Shown: positions 16,249-23,496 of the stretch, one piece after another | Numbering within the stretch: the first letter of the stretch is position 1 | Layout of the letters: every line of letters starts with the position of its first letter | Assembly (NCBI GenBank): GCA_905233145.1 | Contig: CAJODI010000011.1 | Coordinates: 1 to 33,999 of the forward strand | Origin: an uncultured Ruminococcus sp. | GTDB taxonomy: Bacteria > Bacillota > Clostridia > Oscillospirales > Acutalibacteraceae | Length of the DNA: 33,999 nucleotides | Direction of reading: 5' to 3' | Notes under the pieces: generated by a model | The model's database searches: none | What the model was told of the DNA's origin: nothing | What the model saw: the letters and a program-made list of their open reading frames with translations, nothing else | Translations under genes and position numbers: made by a program

Positions 16249-17055
16249 ATGATTGACTTTGATAATGTGTCAAAAACATATCCAAACGGCACACATGCGC
16301 TGTATGACGTTACCTTGCATATTGACAAGGGTGAATTTGTCTTTATTGTCGGTGCGTCCGGCGCGGGAAAGAGCACATTTCTCAAGCTGATTATGCATGA
16401 AGAAACACCGTCTCAGGGCGAAATCACCATAAACGGCAACAAGCTTTCGCGAATGAGACGCGGTCAGGTTCCTTATCTTCGCCGCCACATGGGAATAGTT
16501 TTCCAGGATTTCAGACTGATTGAAAAAATGAATGTTTTTGATAACGTAGCCTTTGCCATGAGAGCTGTGGGAGAGAGCAGCAGCGTTATCAAAAAGCGTG
16601 TTCCCTATGTGCTCGAGCTTGTCGGACTTGCCGATAAAATGAAAAATAAGCCAAGCGAGCTTTCGGGCGGCGAGCAGCAGCGCGTCAGTCTTGCAAGGGC
16701 TCTTGTGAATAATCCCGAGATCATTATTGCCGATGAACCGACAGGTAACGTTGACCCTGAGCTTTCCTATGAGATTCTTGAATTGCTCAATGAAATTAAC
16801 GCCATGGGAACCACGATTTTGGTTGTGACCCACGAGCACGAGCTTGTGCGCGAGTTTAACCACAGGGTTATCCAGATTGACCGCGGAAGGGTTATCAGTG
16901 ACACAAAGCAGGAGACCTATGACCCAAGCGGCGATATCGGCATTGATGAACTTTATTCCGACGACGTTGCCGAGGATGATTCCGATTACGACTTTGGCGA
17001 ATCTGCCGAGGTGGATATAGCGGATCTGTACGGCGGCGCAAACGTAAATTCCTGA
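16249..17055 (+). CDS. ftsE: cell-division ABC ATPase FtsE
   Basis: 268 aa. Walker A GASGAGKST (35-43), Q-loop IVFQDFRLIEKMNVFDNVAF typical of FtsE, signature LSGGEQQRVSLARAL, Walker B IIIADEPTGNVDP and switch VVTHEHELV. FtsE partners FtsX at the division site to activate peptidoglycan hydrolases outside the membrane. Usual FtsE is about 220-230 aa; here ~40 residues are added at the C-terminus, very acidic (DDVAEDDSDYDFGESAEVD). The start follows AAGGTGA. First gene of an operon with ftsX and an M23 hydrolase. Confidence 0.95.
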   Translation: MIDFDNVSKTYPNGTHALYDVTLHIDKGEFVFIVGASGAGKSTFLKLIMHEETPSQGEITINGNKLSRMRRGQVPYLRRHMGIVFQDFRLIEKMNVFDNVAFAMRAVGESSSVIKKRVPYVLELVGLADKMKNKPSELSGGEQQRVSLARALVNNPEIIIADEPTGNVDPELSYEILELLNEINAMGTTILVVTHEHELVREFNHRVIQIDRGRVISDTKQETYDPSGDIGIDELYSDDVAEDDSDYDFGESAEVDIADLYGGANVNS

Positions 17056-17076
17056 TAAAATCGAAAGGATAGTTTT

Positions 17077-17976
17077 ATGAAAGGCTTTGGTTATCTTGTA
17101 AAAGAGGGCTTCAGAAACGTTTGGAGCAACCGAATTATGAGTATTGCCTCAATTTGTGTGCTCGTAAGCTGCCTTGTACTGACGGGTGCGGCAACGCTGC
17201 TGTCACGAAATGTTTCTGATATGGTAGAATCCGTTGGGCAGAACAACGAAACCACGGTTTATATTAAAGACGGCTATTCTCAGCTTGAGGCTGTTTATAT
17301 AGGCAAAGATATTGAAAAGCTTGACAACGTTCAGTCGGCAACCTTTTATTCGCGTGACGAGGCGTTTAAAAAATACAGGGAGCAGTTGGGAGACGAGCTG
17401 TTTGCCAAAATTGAGCAGAGAAATCCGCTTCCCGACGCCTTTATTGTTGTGATGAACGATTTGTCGCTTTATGAAAACACGGTTGAGCAGATTCAGCAGA
17501 TCGAGGGCGTGAGCACGATTGTAAACCGCTCCGCCTTTGCGGACAAGCTCACAAAGCTCAGCCATCTTGTGAACATTGTTTCCTTCGGCATTGTCTTGGC
17601 GCTGGTTATTATTTCAATTTTCATTATAGCCAATACGATCCGCGCGACAATGTATTCGCGCCGTTTTGAAATCAGTATTATGAAGTCGGTCGGCGCCACA
17701 AATATGTTTGTGCGAATGCCGTTTTTGGTTGAAGGTATGGCGATCGGCTTTATCTCCGCGGCTTTGGCGACGGGCGCGCTCTATGCTCTTTATGAGGCGG
17801 TTATCGCTGTGGTCAAGAGCACAAATCTGCCGCTGGAGTTTATTCCTTTCTCAAGCGTGCTGGTTCCGATTGCAATTGCGTTCATAGTTGCGGGTGTTGT
17901 TGTGGGCTTCTTCGGCGGCTTTATTTCAATCCGCAAGTACCTCAAGATGGAAGGAAACGAAATTCTGGGTTGGTAG
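17077..17976 (+). CDS. ftsX: cell-division membrane protein FtsX
   Basis: 299 aa, standard length. A cytoplasmic N-terminus and first membrane segment (residues ~22-44), an extracellular loop of ~120 residues (QLEAVYIGKDIEKLDNVQSA and on), then three more membrane segments toward the C-terminus with the MYSRRFEISIMKSVGATNMF coupling region that contacts FtsE. It passes the ATPase signal to the extracellular hydrolase encoded next. AAAGGA site 21 nt after ftsE stops; co-transcribed. Confidence 0.95.
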   Translation: MKGFGYLVKEGFRNVWSNRIMSIASICVLVSCLVLTGAATLLSRNVSDMVESVGQNNETTVYIKDGYSQLEAVYIGKDIEKLDNVQSATFYSRDEAFKKYREQLGDELFAKIEQRNPLPDAFIVVMNDLSLYENTVEQIQQIEGVSTIVNRSAFADKLTKLSHLVNIVSFGIVLALVIISIFIIANTIRATMYSRRFEISIMKSVGATNMFVRMPFLVEGMAIGFISAALATGALYALYEAVIAVVKSTNLPLEFIPFSSVLVPIAIAFIVAGVVVGFFGGFISIRKYLKMEGNEILGW

Positions 17977-17997
17977 GCCCGAAAGGAGTTTGATAGT

Positions 17998-19377
17998 ATG
18001 AAAAAGCTAAAACGTATTCTCTGCGCGATGCTGAGCGTTTGCATGATTATGCTTCCTGTTTCGTCTGCGGCAGTCGGTGCGGAAGAGAATATTGATGATT
18101 TGAAGAAAAAGCTCAGCGAGCTTGAAGCAAAAAGCGCGCAGTATCAGGCAGAGCTTGACAAAACCAAGGAAGATATCAAGGACAAAGAGGCATACAGCCA
18201 GGCTTTGATTGGAAAAATCGGCACACTTGACGAAAAGATAGCTCTGACCGGCGGCTCGATTCAGGACCTTAATTCAAGCATTACAACCAAACAGAGCGAG
18301 ATCAACGAGGCAAACAAGGCGATTGAAAGCCAGCTTGACGCGCTTTGCAGCAGATTGAGAACCATCTACATGTCTGGAAGTGCGAGTGATCTTGAAATCA
18401 TTTTGGGCGCGAAGGATTTCTCCGATTTTGTTGACAAAATGACCCTTGTTCACACTCTTTCTACCTATGACAAGGAATTGATCGACGACGTAAACGAGCA
18501 ACTCTCAAAGATTTCCGTGCAAAAAGAAGAGCTCGAAACCGACAAGGACGAGCTTGAGGAAAAGCAAACCACGCTTCAGGAGGATCAGCAGGAGCTTAAC
18601 AATTTGCTTGATGAAAACGAAGAGTTTTTGAGAGGCCTTTACGAATCAAGCGAGGACGCTAAAAAGGCAATAGAAGGAGCGGCTATTGAAAGCGCGGACG
18701 CGGAATCAAAAATTGCCGCTTATTATGAGGCTCAGCGTCAAAAGGCAGCTCTTGAGGCTCAGAAGGCGGCGGAAACAATTGCTGCCGAAAGAGCAAAGGC
18801 TGCGGAACAAAATACAAAGAAAACCGAAAAAACCGAAGAAAAAGCAACTGAGCCCGAGGACGAACCCGAGGAAACTCAGCCGGCGGAAAGCTCCGAGTCC
18901 GATGATTCGGACGACAGCGGATATACTCCGTCAATTCCTTCGTCAGGCTATACCTGGCCCGCTCCCGGCTATTACTGGGTTATTTCAAAGTGGAACGAGG
19001 ACAGAGGCTCGTATAACCACGGCGCGATCGATATTACCGGCAGCGGAATCATGGGCGCGGTCGTTGTGGCTGCCCAGAGCGGCACGGTTATTGATACATA
19101 CAACGCTTGTCCTCACAACTACGGAAAGGACGGAAGCTGCGGCTGTAACGGCGGCTTCGGCAACTACGTAGTAATTGACCACGGCAACGGCAAGAGCACG
19201 CTTTATGCCCACCTGACCAACGGTATCGTGTCCACCGGACAGACTGTTTCTCAGGGACAGGTTATCGGCTTTGTCGGATCAACAGGCTGGTCAACCGGAG
19301 CACATCTGCACTTTGAAACTCGTTACTATGGCGTAAGATATAATCCTCATGACGAATATCCGAATATGGATTTTTAA
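17998..19377 (+). CDS. secreted coiled-coil M23 peptidoglycan hydrolase (EnvC/PcsB-like)
   Basis: 459 aa. Signal peptide (residues 1-27), long coiled coil (~30-265, rich in Glu, Lys, Gln), a Glu/Pro/Ser low-complexity linker (~266-310), and a C-terminal LytM/M23 endopeptidase domain (~320-459). The zinc and catalytic residues are present: NHGAIDI (His, Asp), YAHL and HLHFE. It is the expected target of FtsEX: the coiled coil binds FtsX and the enzyme cuts stem-peptide crosslinks at septation. An insertion between the second and third strands carries four cysteines in NACPHNYGKDGSCGCNGGFG. AAAGGAG site 10 nt upstream; last gene of the ftsEX operon. Confidence 0.9.
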   Translation: MKKLKRILCAMLSVCMIMLPVSSAAVGAEENIDDLKKKLSELEAKSAQYQAELDKTKEDIKDKEAYSQALIGKIGTLDEKIALTGGSIQDLNSSITTKQSEINEANKAIESQLDALCSRLRTIYMSGSASDLEIILGAKDFSDFVDKMTLVHTLSTYDKELIDDVNEQLSKISVQKEELETDKDELEEKQTTLQEDQQELNNLLDENEEFLRGLYESSEDAKKAIEGAAIESADAESKIAAYYEAQRQKAALEAQKAAETIAAERAKAAEQNTKKTEKTEEKATEPEDEPEETQPAESSESDDSDDSGYTPSIPSSGYTWPAPGYYWVISKWNEDRGSYNHGAIDITGSGIMGAVVVAAQSGTVIDTYNACPHNYGKDGSCGCNGGFGNYVVIDHGNGKSTLYAHLTNGIVSTGQTVSQGQVIGFVGSTGWSTGAHLHFETRYYGVRYNPHDEYPNMDF

Positions 19378-19400
19378 TTTAATAAGACAAAAACGTTTTA

Positions 19401-19430
19401 GGGCGCGCACGGAATTTTCCATGCGCGCCC
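19401..19430. terminator. bidirectional terminator hairpin
   Basis: GGGCGCGCA (19401-19409) pairs with TGCGCGCCC (19422-19430); an inner GGAA/TTCC extends the stem. It lies between the convergent M23 and BlaR1-like genes. The T tract is better on the minus-strand side. Confidence 0.7.
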
Positions 19431-19487
19431 TGCTGTTATCATAATGAACAGAAAAATATTATCATGCTGTTTGTCTTGCTTTTTCAC

Positions 19488-21077
19488 CTATTCTACGTAA
19501 TAGGCGTGGATTGAATCTTGACCATTAAAGACGTAGTAATAACCATTATTATATTGTTTGTCATGTTGCATAGGACATATGACTAGATGGATTTTTGATT
19601 CATGCGACTTTGTTACACCATCTTTATTATAGGTAATAACGTAATCTTCGTTATTCGGCGACAAATCACTTTTAAAATCTATTGAATAAGCGTCTGCATT
19701 CGGCGCCAGTTTTTTGATTTCCTCTTGAGGAAGATACTTCACTGCATTTAACAAATCCCTCAGCTTGTAAACTTCGTCATTTTCTGACCATTTATAGCCT
19801 TCATAGATAGGATATTCAAAATAAAGCTCTTCATATTTAGCGATATTATACTCATTATTTCTAATATTTATATTCATTTGAGAACTATAAGTTTTTTGAT
19901 TTTTCGTATAGCAAAACCAAATCGTATTTGAAAAACCACTAAAATTAAGATTTGGGTCAAGACTAGCATTTATTCCGTATTTATCAGTCCATATTTCGGA
20001 TGTGTCATCCGGTTTTTTAGCTTTGCTGATGTTAGAAAGAATTGAATCTGTATCCAGGTCAGAGATGTTATTTCCGGACATTGGAAAATAATCCCATCCA
20101 TCACCGGTTAAGAGTGCAGCCCCAATTGCAATAACAATTATAAGAATGACCGATATCGAGACCACGGCAGTCTTGCGCGGTTGATGCGCGATCATCGTTA
20201 TGCGCTCTTTGAGCGACCTTTTTCCGCTGCTCATTGTGGTCGTTGCGAAAAGCAATGATGATTTCAGCATGGGGCTGACCGAAAGCTGTATCAAGGCTGA
20301 TCCGTATTCCACGCTTTTTCCCTCACCCAATACTTTGAGCGCACCTGCGTCGGCGCACAGCTCGCAGTCCTGGCGCGACATTTCTGCTGCCAACCACACC
20401 AACGGGTTGAACCAGTGGATAATAAGTACAACGCAGCGCATAAAAGTCCAGAACAGGTCGCCGTGGCGGTTGTGACTCAATTCGTGTTCAATGACGTATC
20501 TCAGTTGAGCTTCGTCTGCTGCCGTTTCTGCCGTAACGTAGATCGCGTTTCTGAACAGGCAGGAGGATGAGAGATTTTCGACGGAATAAACACGCACCGG
20601 ACAGTCGATCTCCAACAGCTTGCGCCGCTTGCGAAGTGCCATGTAAAATCGCAGATTAGATATGATAAGGATCGCCGCTGTCACAACCGCGCCTGTGAGC
20701 CAAATCACATTCAGCAAATCATTCACAGTTATAGGTATTCCTCCGTAATGGATATCATATTGAGCAGCATCGGACTCGCTTTGCTCGGATCCGGACATAG
20801 AAAGCTGTGAACCGTTCTCCGCAACCTGCGAGTTGCTGCCGCCTATAACGGTTACTATACTGTTTGGTATTTCCTGATTCGGAAGCAGGTCTGTCACCGA
20901 TCCGAGAACGCTCCAAGTGCTGCACGCGATCACTCCGGGGATCAGCAGCCTGAACAATACCGGGAGCCAAAGCGCGTACCTCAGTCCGGGGCGCATACGC
21001 TTACCGAAAAGTGTGCGAACCAAAATCACCGCAAGAATCAGCAAACAGGAAGAAAGCACCCATTCAAAATTACTCAT
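19488..21077 (-). CDS. BlaR1/MecR1-type M56 metallopeptidase sensor
   Basis: 529 aa. N-terminal membrane segments (~5-21, ~36-52, ~122-141), the gluzincin site HELSH (198-202) inside YVIEHELSHNRHGD, the downstream helix EMSRQDCELCADAGAL with the third zinc ligand, a final membrane segment (~303-324), and an exported C-terminal sensor domain (~330-529). In the family, ligand binding outside starts proteolysis that removes the partner repressor. The sensor domain here is not the penicillin-binding fold: no SxxK motif or serine-beta-lactamase pattern is visible, so the inducer may not be a beta-lactam. It overlaps the BlaI-like gene by 8 nt. A shortened duplicate lies upstream. Confidence 0.85.
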   Translation of the reverse strand: MSNFEWVLSSCLLILAVILVRTLFGKRMRPGLRYALWLPVLFRLLIPGVIACSTWSVLGSVTDLLPNQEIPNSIVTVIGGSNSQVAENGSQLSMSGSEQSESDAAQYDIHYGGIPITVNDLLNVIWLTGAVVTAAILIISNLRFYMALRKRRKLLEIDCPVRVYSVENLSSSCLFRNAIYVTAETAADEAQLRYVIEHELSHNRHGDLFWTFMRCVVLIIHWFNPLVWLAAEMSRQDCELCADAGALKVLGEGKSVEYGSALIQLSVSPMLKSSLLFATTTMSSGKRSLKERITMIAHQPRKTAVVSISVILIIVIAIGAALLTGDGWDYFPMSGNNISDLDTDSILSNISKAKKPDDTSEIWTDKYGINASLDPNLNFSGFSNTIWFCYTKNQKTYSSQMNINIRNNEYNIAKYEELYFEYPIYEGYKWSENDEVYKLRDLLNAVKYLPQEEIKKLAPNADAYSIDFKSDLSPNNEDYVITYNKDGVTKSHESKIHLVICPMQHDKQYNNGYYYVFNGQDSIHAYYVE

Positions 21078-21450
21078 GTTCTCGCCTGCCTTCCTTTAAA
21101 ATACGGTACAGCTCGTCGATCTCCGAGTCGCTGAGATAACTTTCCTGCGCCATTGTGTTGACCAAAAGCCCAATGCCGCCTGCTTTGATTTTTGGGAGAG
21201 TGTTCCGAACCTCCTGCCGCACCGCTTCGTCACGCGAGAGCAGGGGGTAGAACAGCTTGCGCCTTCCTGTGGCGTCGATTTTTACCGCACCCTTGTCGGC
21301 AAGACGGTTCAACATAATGTTGATCGTTGCCTTTGTCCATCCTGTATCGTCGCGCAATGCGGAGACCATATCGCCAATGGTCAGCGGACTTTCGTCCCAA
21401 AGTAGGTTCATCAGCTTCCATTCGCCGTCGGACAGAGATTTGTTAATCAT
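21070..21450 (-). CDS. BlaI/MecI/CopY-type repressor
   Basis: 126 aa, standard for the BlaI/MecI family. Winged helix in the N-terminal ~75 residues: LSDGEWKLMNLLWDESPLTI, then GWTKATINIMLNRLADKGAV with the recognition helix, and YPLLSRDEAV. The C-terminal part is the dimerisation helices. It should repress its own operon until the BlaR1-like peptidase acts. Start ATG 21450 follows GAGGTGA. Its promoter lies between it and repeat copy F. Confidence 0.9.
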   Translation of the reverse strand: MINKSLSDGEWKLMNLLWDESPLTIGDMVSALRDDTGWTKATINIMLNRLADKGAVKIDATGRRKLFYPLLSRDEAVRQEVRNTLPKIKAGGIGLLVNTMAQESYLSDSEIDELYRILKEGRREHE

Positions 21451-21487
21451 AAATAATCACCTCACATAAAATAGATAACAGCACTGT

Positions 21488-21516
21488 ATATTACGTTCGA
21501 TATTATTTTCAGGCAA
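21488..21516 (-). promoter_or_regulatory. promoter of blaI-blaR1-like operon, -35 inside repeat F
   Basis: On the minus strand TTGCCT (21511-21516), 17-bp spacer, TAATAT (21488-21493). The -35 hexamer is the very end of repeat F. Downstream, ACAGTGCTGT (about 21478-21487) is an imperfect inverted repeat at the start site, a candidate operator. Confidence 0.5.
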
Positions 21517-21636
21517 TACCGCATAATTCTGGTGCGTGGATTGCGTAGTCAGATTTTTCGTCAGAATGTACAAATAATCAGTGTGCATACTGACGTATGG
21601 ATACTGATTTGCGCCATGAATTGTGCGGTGTTGCCT
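21511..21636. repeat. MITE-like dispersed repeat, copy F (complete)
   Basis: 126 bp with 18-bp terminal inverted repeats, left AGGCAATACCGCATAATT (21511-21528) and right AATTGTGCGGTGTTGCCT (21619-21636), 16 of 18 matching. The interior shares TCAGTGTGCATACTGACG with copy A. No coding capacity. It sits between the truncated duplicate and blaI. Confidence 0.7.
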
Positions 21637-21640
21637 TCAC

Positions 21641-22438
21641 TTATTCTAAGTAAAAGAGATGGATTTCATCTTCACTATCCTCTGCTTGCTCATTATCCTC
21701 TTCGTCCTGTTGCATAGGCTTTATGATTAGATGAATTTTCCAATCATCCAGCTCAGTTACATTGGTTACACAATATTGATTATAGGTAATAATGTGTTCA
21801 TTGTCATTCGGGATCAAATCACTGTTTAGCTCTATTATATAGCCATCTGCTTTCGGTGCAAGCTTTTTGATTTCCTCCTGAGGAAGATACTTCAGTGCAT
21901 TTATAAAATTCCGCAGATTGTGGATCTCCTGATATTCTGCTTCTCGGTAGCCTTCAAATACAGGATATTCGTGTATTTGTTCTTCATATTCAGCGATATA
22001 ATACAGATTAGTGTCATTATTAATTGAAACATGAGAATAATATGTTTTCCGGTTTCTGTTATAGCAAATATTGATCAAAGCAGGGAAACCATAAAAATCC
22101 CAATTAAAATCTTTGTCAAGCTCGGTAAATAATCCACTTGCTTCATAGGTAAATATTTCGTTTTTTTCTTTCAGGTTTTTGGCTTTGCTGATGTTAGAAA
22201 TAATCAATTCTGTATCCAAGTCTGAGACGTTTTTTCCGGACGTTGGAAATACATTATATTCAGTCAATAAAGGTTGATTTTTTTGACTTATACCTACGAA
22301 AGCAACCCCGACTACAATAACTATTATCAGAATGACCGATATCAAGACTGCAACAATCATGCGCGGTCGGTGCGCGATCATCATTATGCGTTCTTTGAGC
22401 GATTTCCTTTCGCCGTCGGACAGAGTTTTATTATTCAT
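21641..22438 (-). CDS. BlaI-BlaR1 fusion remnant: membrane-anchored sensor domain
   Basis: 265 aa. Residues 1-12 (MNNKTLSDGERK) match the start of the BlaI-like protein (MINKSLSDGEWK), and from residue 13 on (SLKERIMMIAHRPR) the sequence matches residue 288 to the end of the BlaR1-like protein. The repressor's DNA-binding domain and the whole peptidase domain are gone; what remains is a short cytoplasmic tail, one membrane segment (~27-49) and the exported sensor domain. The frame is intact, with SD GAGGTGA and a promoter similar to blaI's. So it is an internal-deletion product of a duplicated blaI-blaR1 operon. It may be a dead remnant or act as a decoy sensor. Confidence 0.8.
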   Translation of the reverse strand: MNNKTLSDGERKSLKERIMMIAHRPRMIVAVLISVILIIVIVVGVAFVGISQKNQPLLTEYNVFPTSGKNVSDLDTELIISNISKAKNLKEKNEIFTYEASGLFTELDKDFNWDFYGFPALINICYNRNRKTYYSHVSINNDTNLYYIAEYEEQIHEYPVFEGYREAEYQEIHNLRNFINALKYLPQEEIKKLAPKADGYIIELNSDLIPNDNEHIITYNQYCVTNVTELDDWKIHLIIKPMQQDEEDNEQAEDSEDEIHLFYLE

Positions 22439-22462
22439 AAATGATCACCTCACATATAGTTA

Positions 22463-22510
22463 GATAACAACTGTTATCATTATAATAGCATGTAGGATAA
22501 CACTTGTCAA
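22463..22510 (-). promoter_or_regulatory. promoter and operator of the fusion gene
   Basis: Minus-strand TTGACA (22505-22510), 17-bp spacer, TATTAT (22482-22487). Immediately downstream a perfect inverted repeat, GATAACA-2 bp-TGTTATC (22463-22478), overlies the start site, a good candidate for the BlaI-type operator. Another TGTTATC half site lies in the spacer. Confidence 0.65.
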
Positions 22511-22589
22511 CCATTTTAGGGAAGTATTTTTTTATGTTTTGCGTGGGCGTTAAATCATGCGGATCATTACAATGTATTATATCAAAAAT

Positions 22590-22628
22590 CCCTGCATATG
22601 ATTAAGTAAAAACCAATCATATGCAGGG
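22590..22628 (+). promoter_or_regulatory. perfect 14-bp hairpin covering the SD of the next gene
   Basis: CCCTGCATATGATT (22590-22603) pairs without mismatch with AATCATATGCAGGG (22615-22628), loop of 11, followed by GTGTTTTTTG. The 3' arm contains the ribosome binding site (GCAGGGG) of the gene starting at 22638, and the T run makes it terminator-like too. Confidence 0.65.
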
Positions 22629-22637
22629 GTGTTTTTT

Positions 22638-23486
22638 GTGATTACTGTTTTGAGCGTTAGGCTGCCCGAAGCAAAAGGCAGGCTTGACAAGCTTACGCGC
22701 AGGCTCAGACGCGACAGGCTTGACGTGAGCATAAAGGAAGCAAGGGGCGTTTGCCTGAAGCATATTACATATACAGGCTACAACGGAAAAATATGTTTGG
22801 AACGCGCCGATAAAATCATCGGTGCTCAGCGAGCGCAGCTGGTCTGCTCGGATAAGCTGGTTTTTCCTGAAAATTGCGGATACAAAAGGTTTTATTCAAG
22901 AGAATTTTCAGTCAGACTTTGTACAAATTTAGCTCTCAGCGTGCTCTCTGCCTGCGGCTGCGCCTCTGACTTGAAGCTCGGAATTTATGACATAAAGGGC
23001 GATTCCTGCGATTTTCTTTATCACGCGCTCGAATACTGCTCTGATGTTACGATATTCACAAAAAACACCGAGTCATACCGCTGTGTTTGCGACCGCGCGC
23101 TTAACGAAATGGGAGCTGCTTCGTTTATTACATTCAATCCCGGCGAGCTGAGCGGCTGCGATTTTGTGATAGCAGTCCAGCCTATTGAGCATGAGCTTGG
23201 GCTGCGCGCGGAGGCTGTTGTGCTGACGGTTTCGGAGCCGCGCGCCAGGGTTGGCGGCAGAGTTTATTACCGATATCATTTCAGAACACCGAACGGCTTT
23301 GACGCTATAAAGCCCTCTGAGCTTGATGAGGAATACTTTTGTTCCGCGCTTTATACGCTGGGCGGTCAGTATCAGCTCGGCTCAATAGTACCGCTTGTGT
23401 GCCGAGGCTTTCAGTCGTCTCAAACGGTCAAATCTCTTTGCGAATTGCTGAAAAACCAATGCAGGAATACTAGTAAAACTCTTTAA
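22638..23486 (+). CDS. conserved hypothetical protein (282 aa), possible Rossmann-like
   Basis: I do not recognise the family. The protein is soluble, with many cysteines. Two blocks look like alternating beta/alpha structure: KLGIYDIKGDSCDFLYHAL followed by VTIFTKNTESY, and SFITFNPGELSGCDFVIAVQ, which suggests a nucleotide-binding fold, but no glycine-rich dinucleotide motif is present. GTG at 22638 is chosen because AGGGGTG lies 6 nt upstream; an in-frame GTG at 22629 lies inside that SD. The SD is buried in a 14-bp hairpin. It ends 10 bp from the convergent DUF218 gene, with no terminator between. Confidence 0.65.
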   Translation: MITVLSVRLPEAKGRLDKLTRRLRRDRLDVSIKEARGVCLKHITYTGYNGKICLERADKIIGAQRAQLVCSDKLVFPENCGYKRFYSREFSVRLCTNLALSVLSACGCASDLKLGIYDIKGDSCDFLYHALEYCSDVTIFTKNTESYRCVCDRALNEMGAASFITFNPGELSGCDFVIAVQPIEHELGLRAEAVVLTVSEPRARVGGRVYYRYHFRTPNGFDAIKPSELDEEYFCSALYTLGGQYQLGSIVPLVCRGFQSSQTVKSLCELLKNQCRNTSKTL

Positions 23487-23496
23487 CATCTGTTGC

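Noticed and set aside
22250..22438. Fusion protein as a mere assembly artefact
   Set aside because: The two copies differ at many bases throughout the sensor domain and promoter, so this is an old duplicate, not a misassembly.
23487..23496. A terminator between the 282-aa gene and the DUF218 gene
   Set aside because: Only 10 bp separate the convergent stops and no hairpin is present; transcripts must overlap or end inside the opposite gene.
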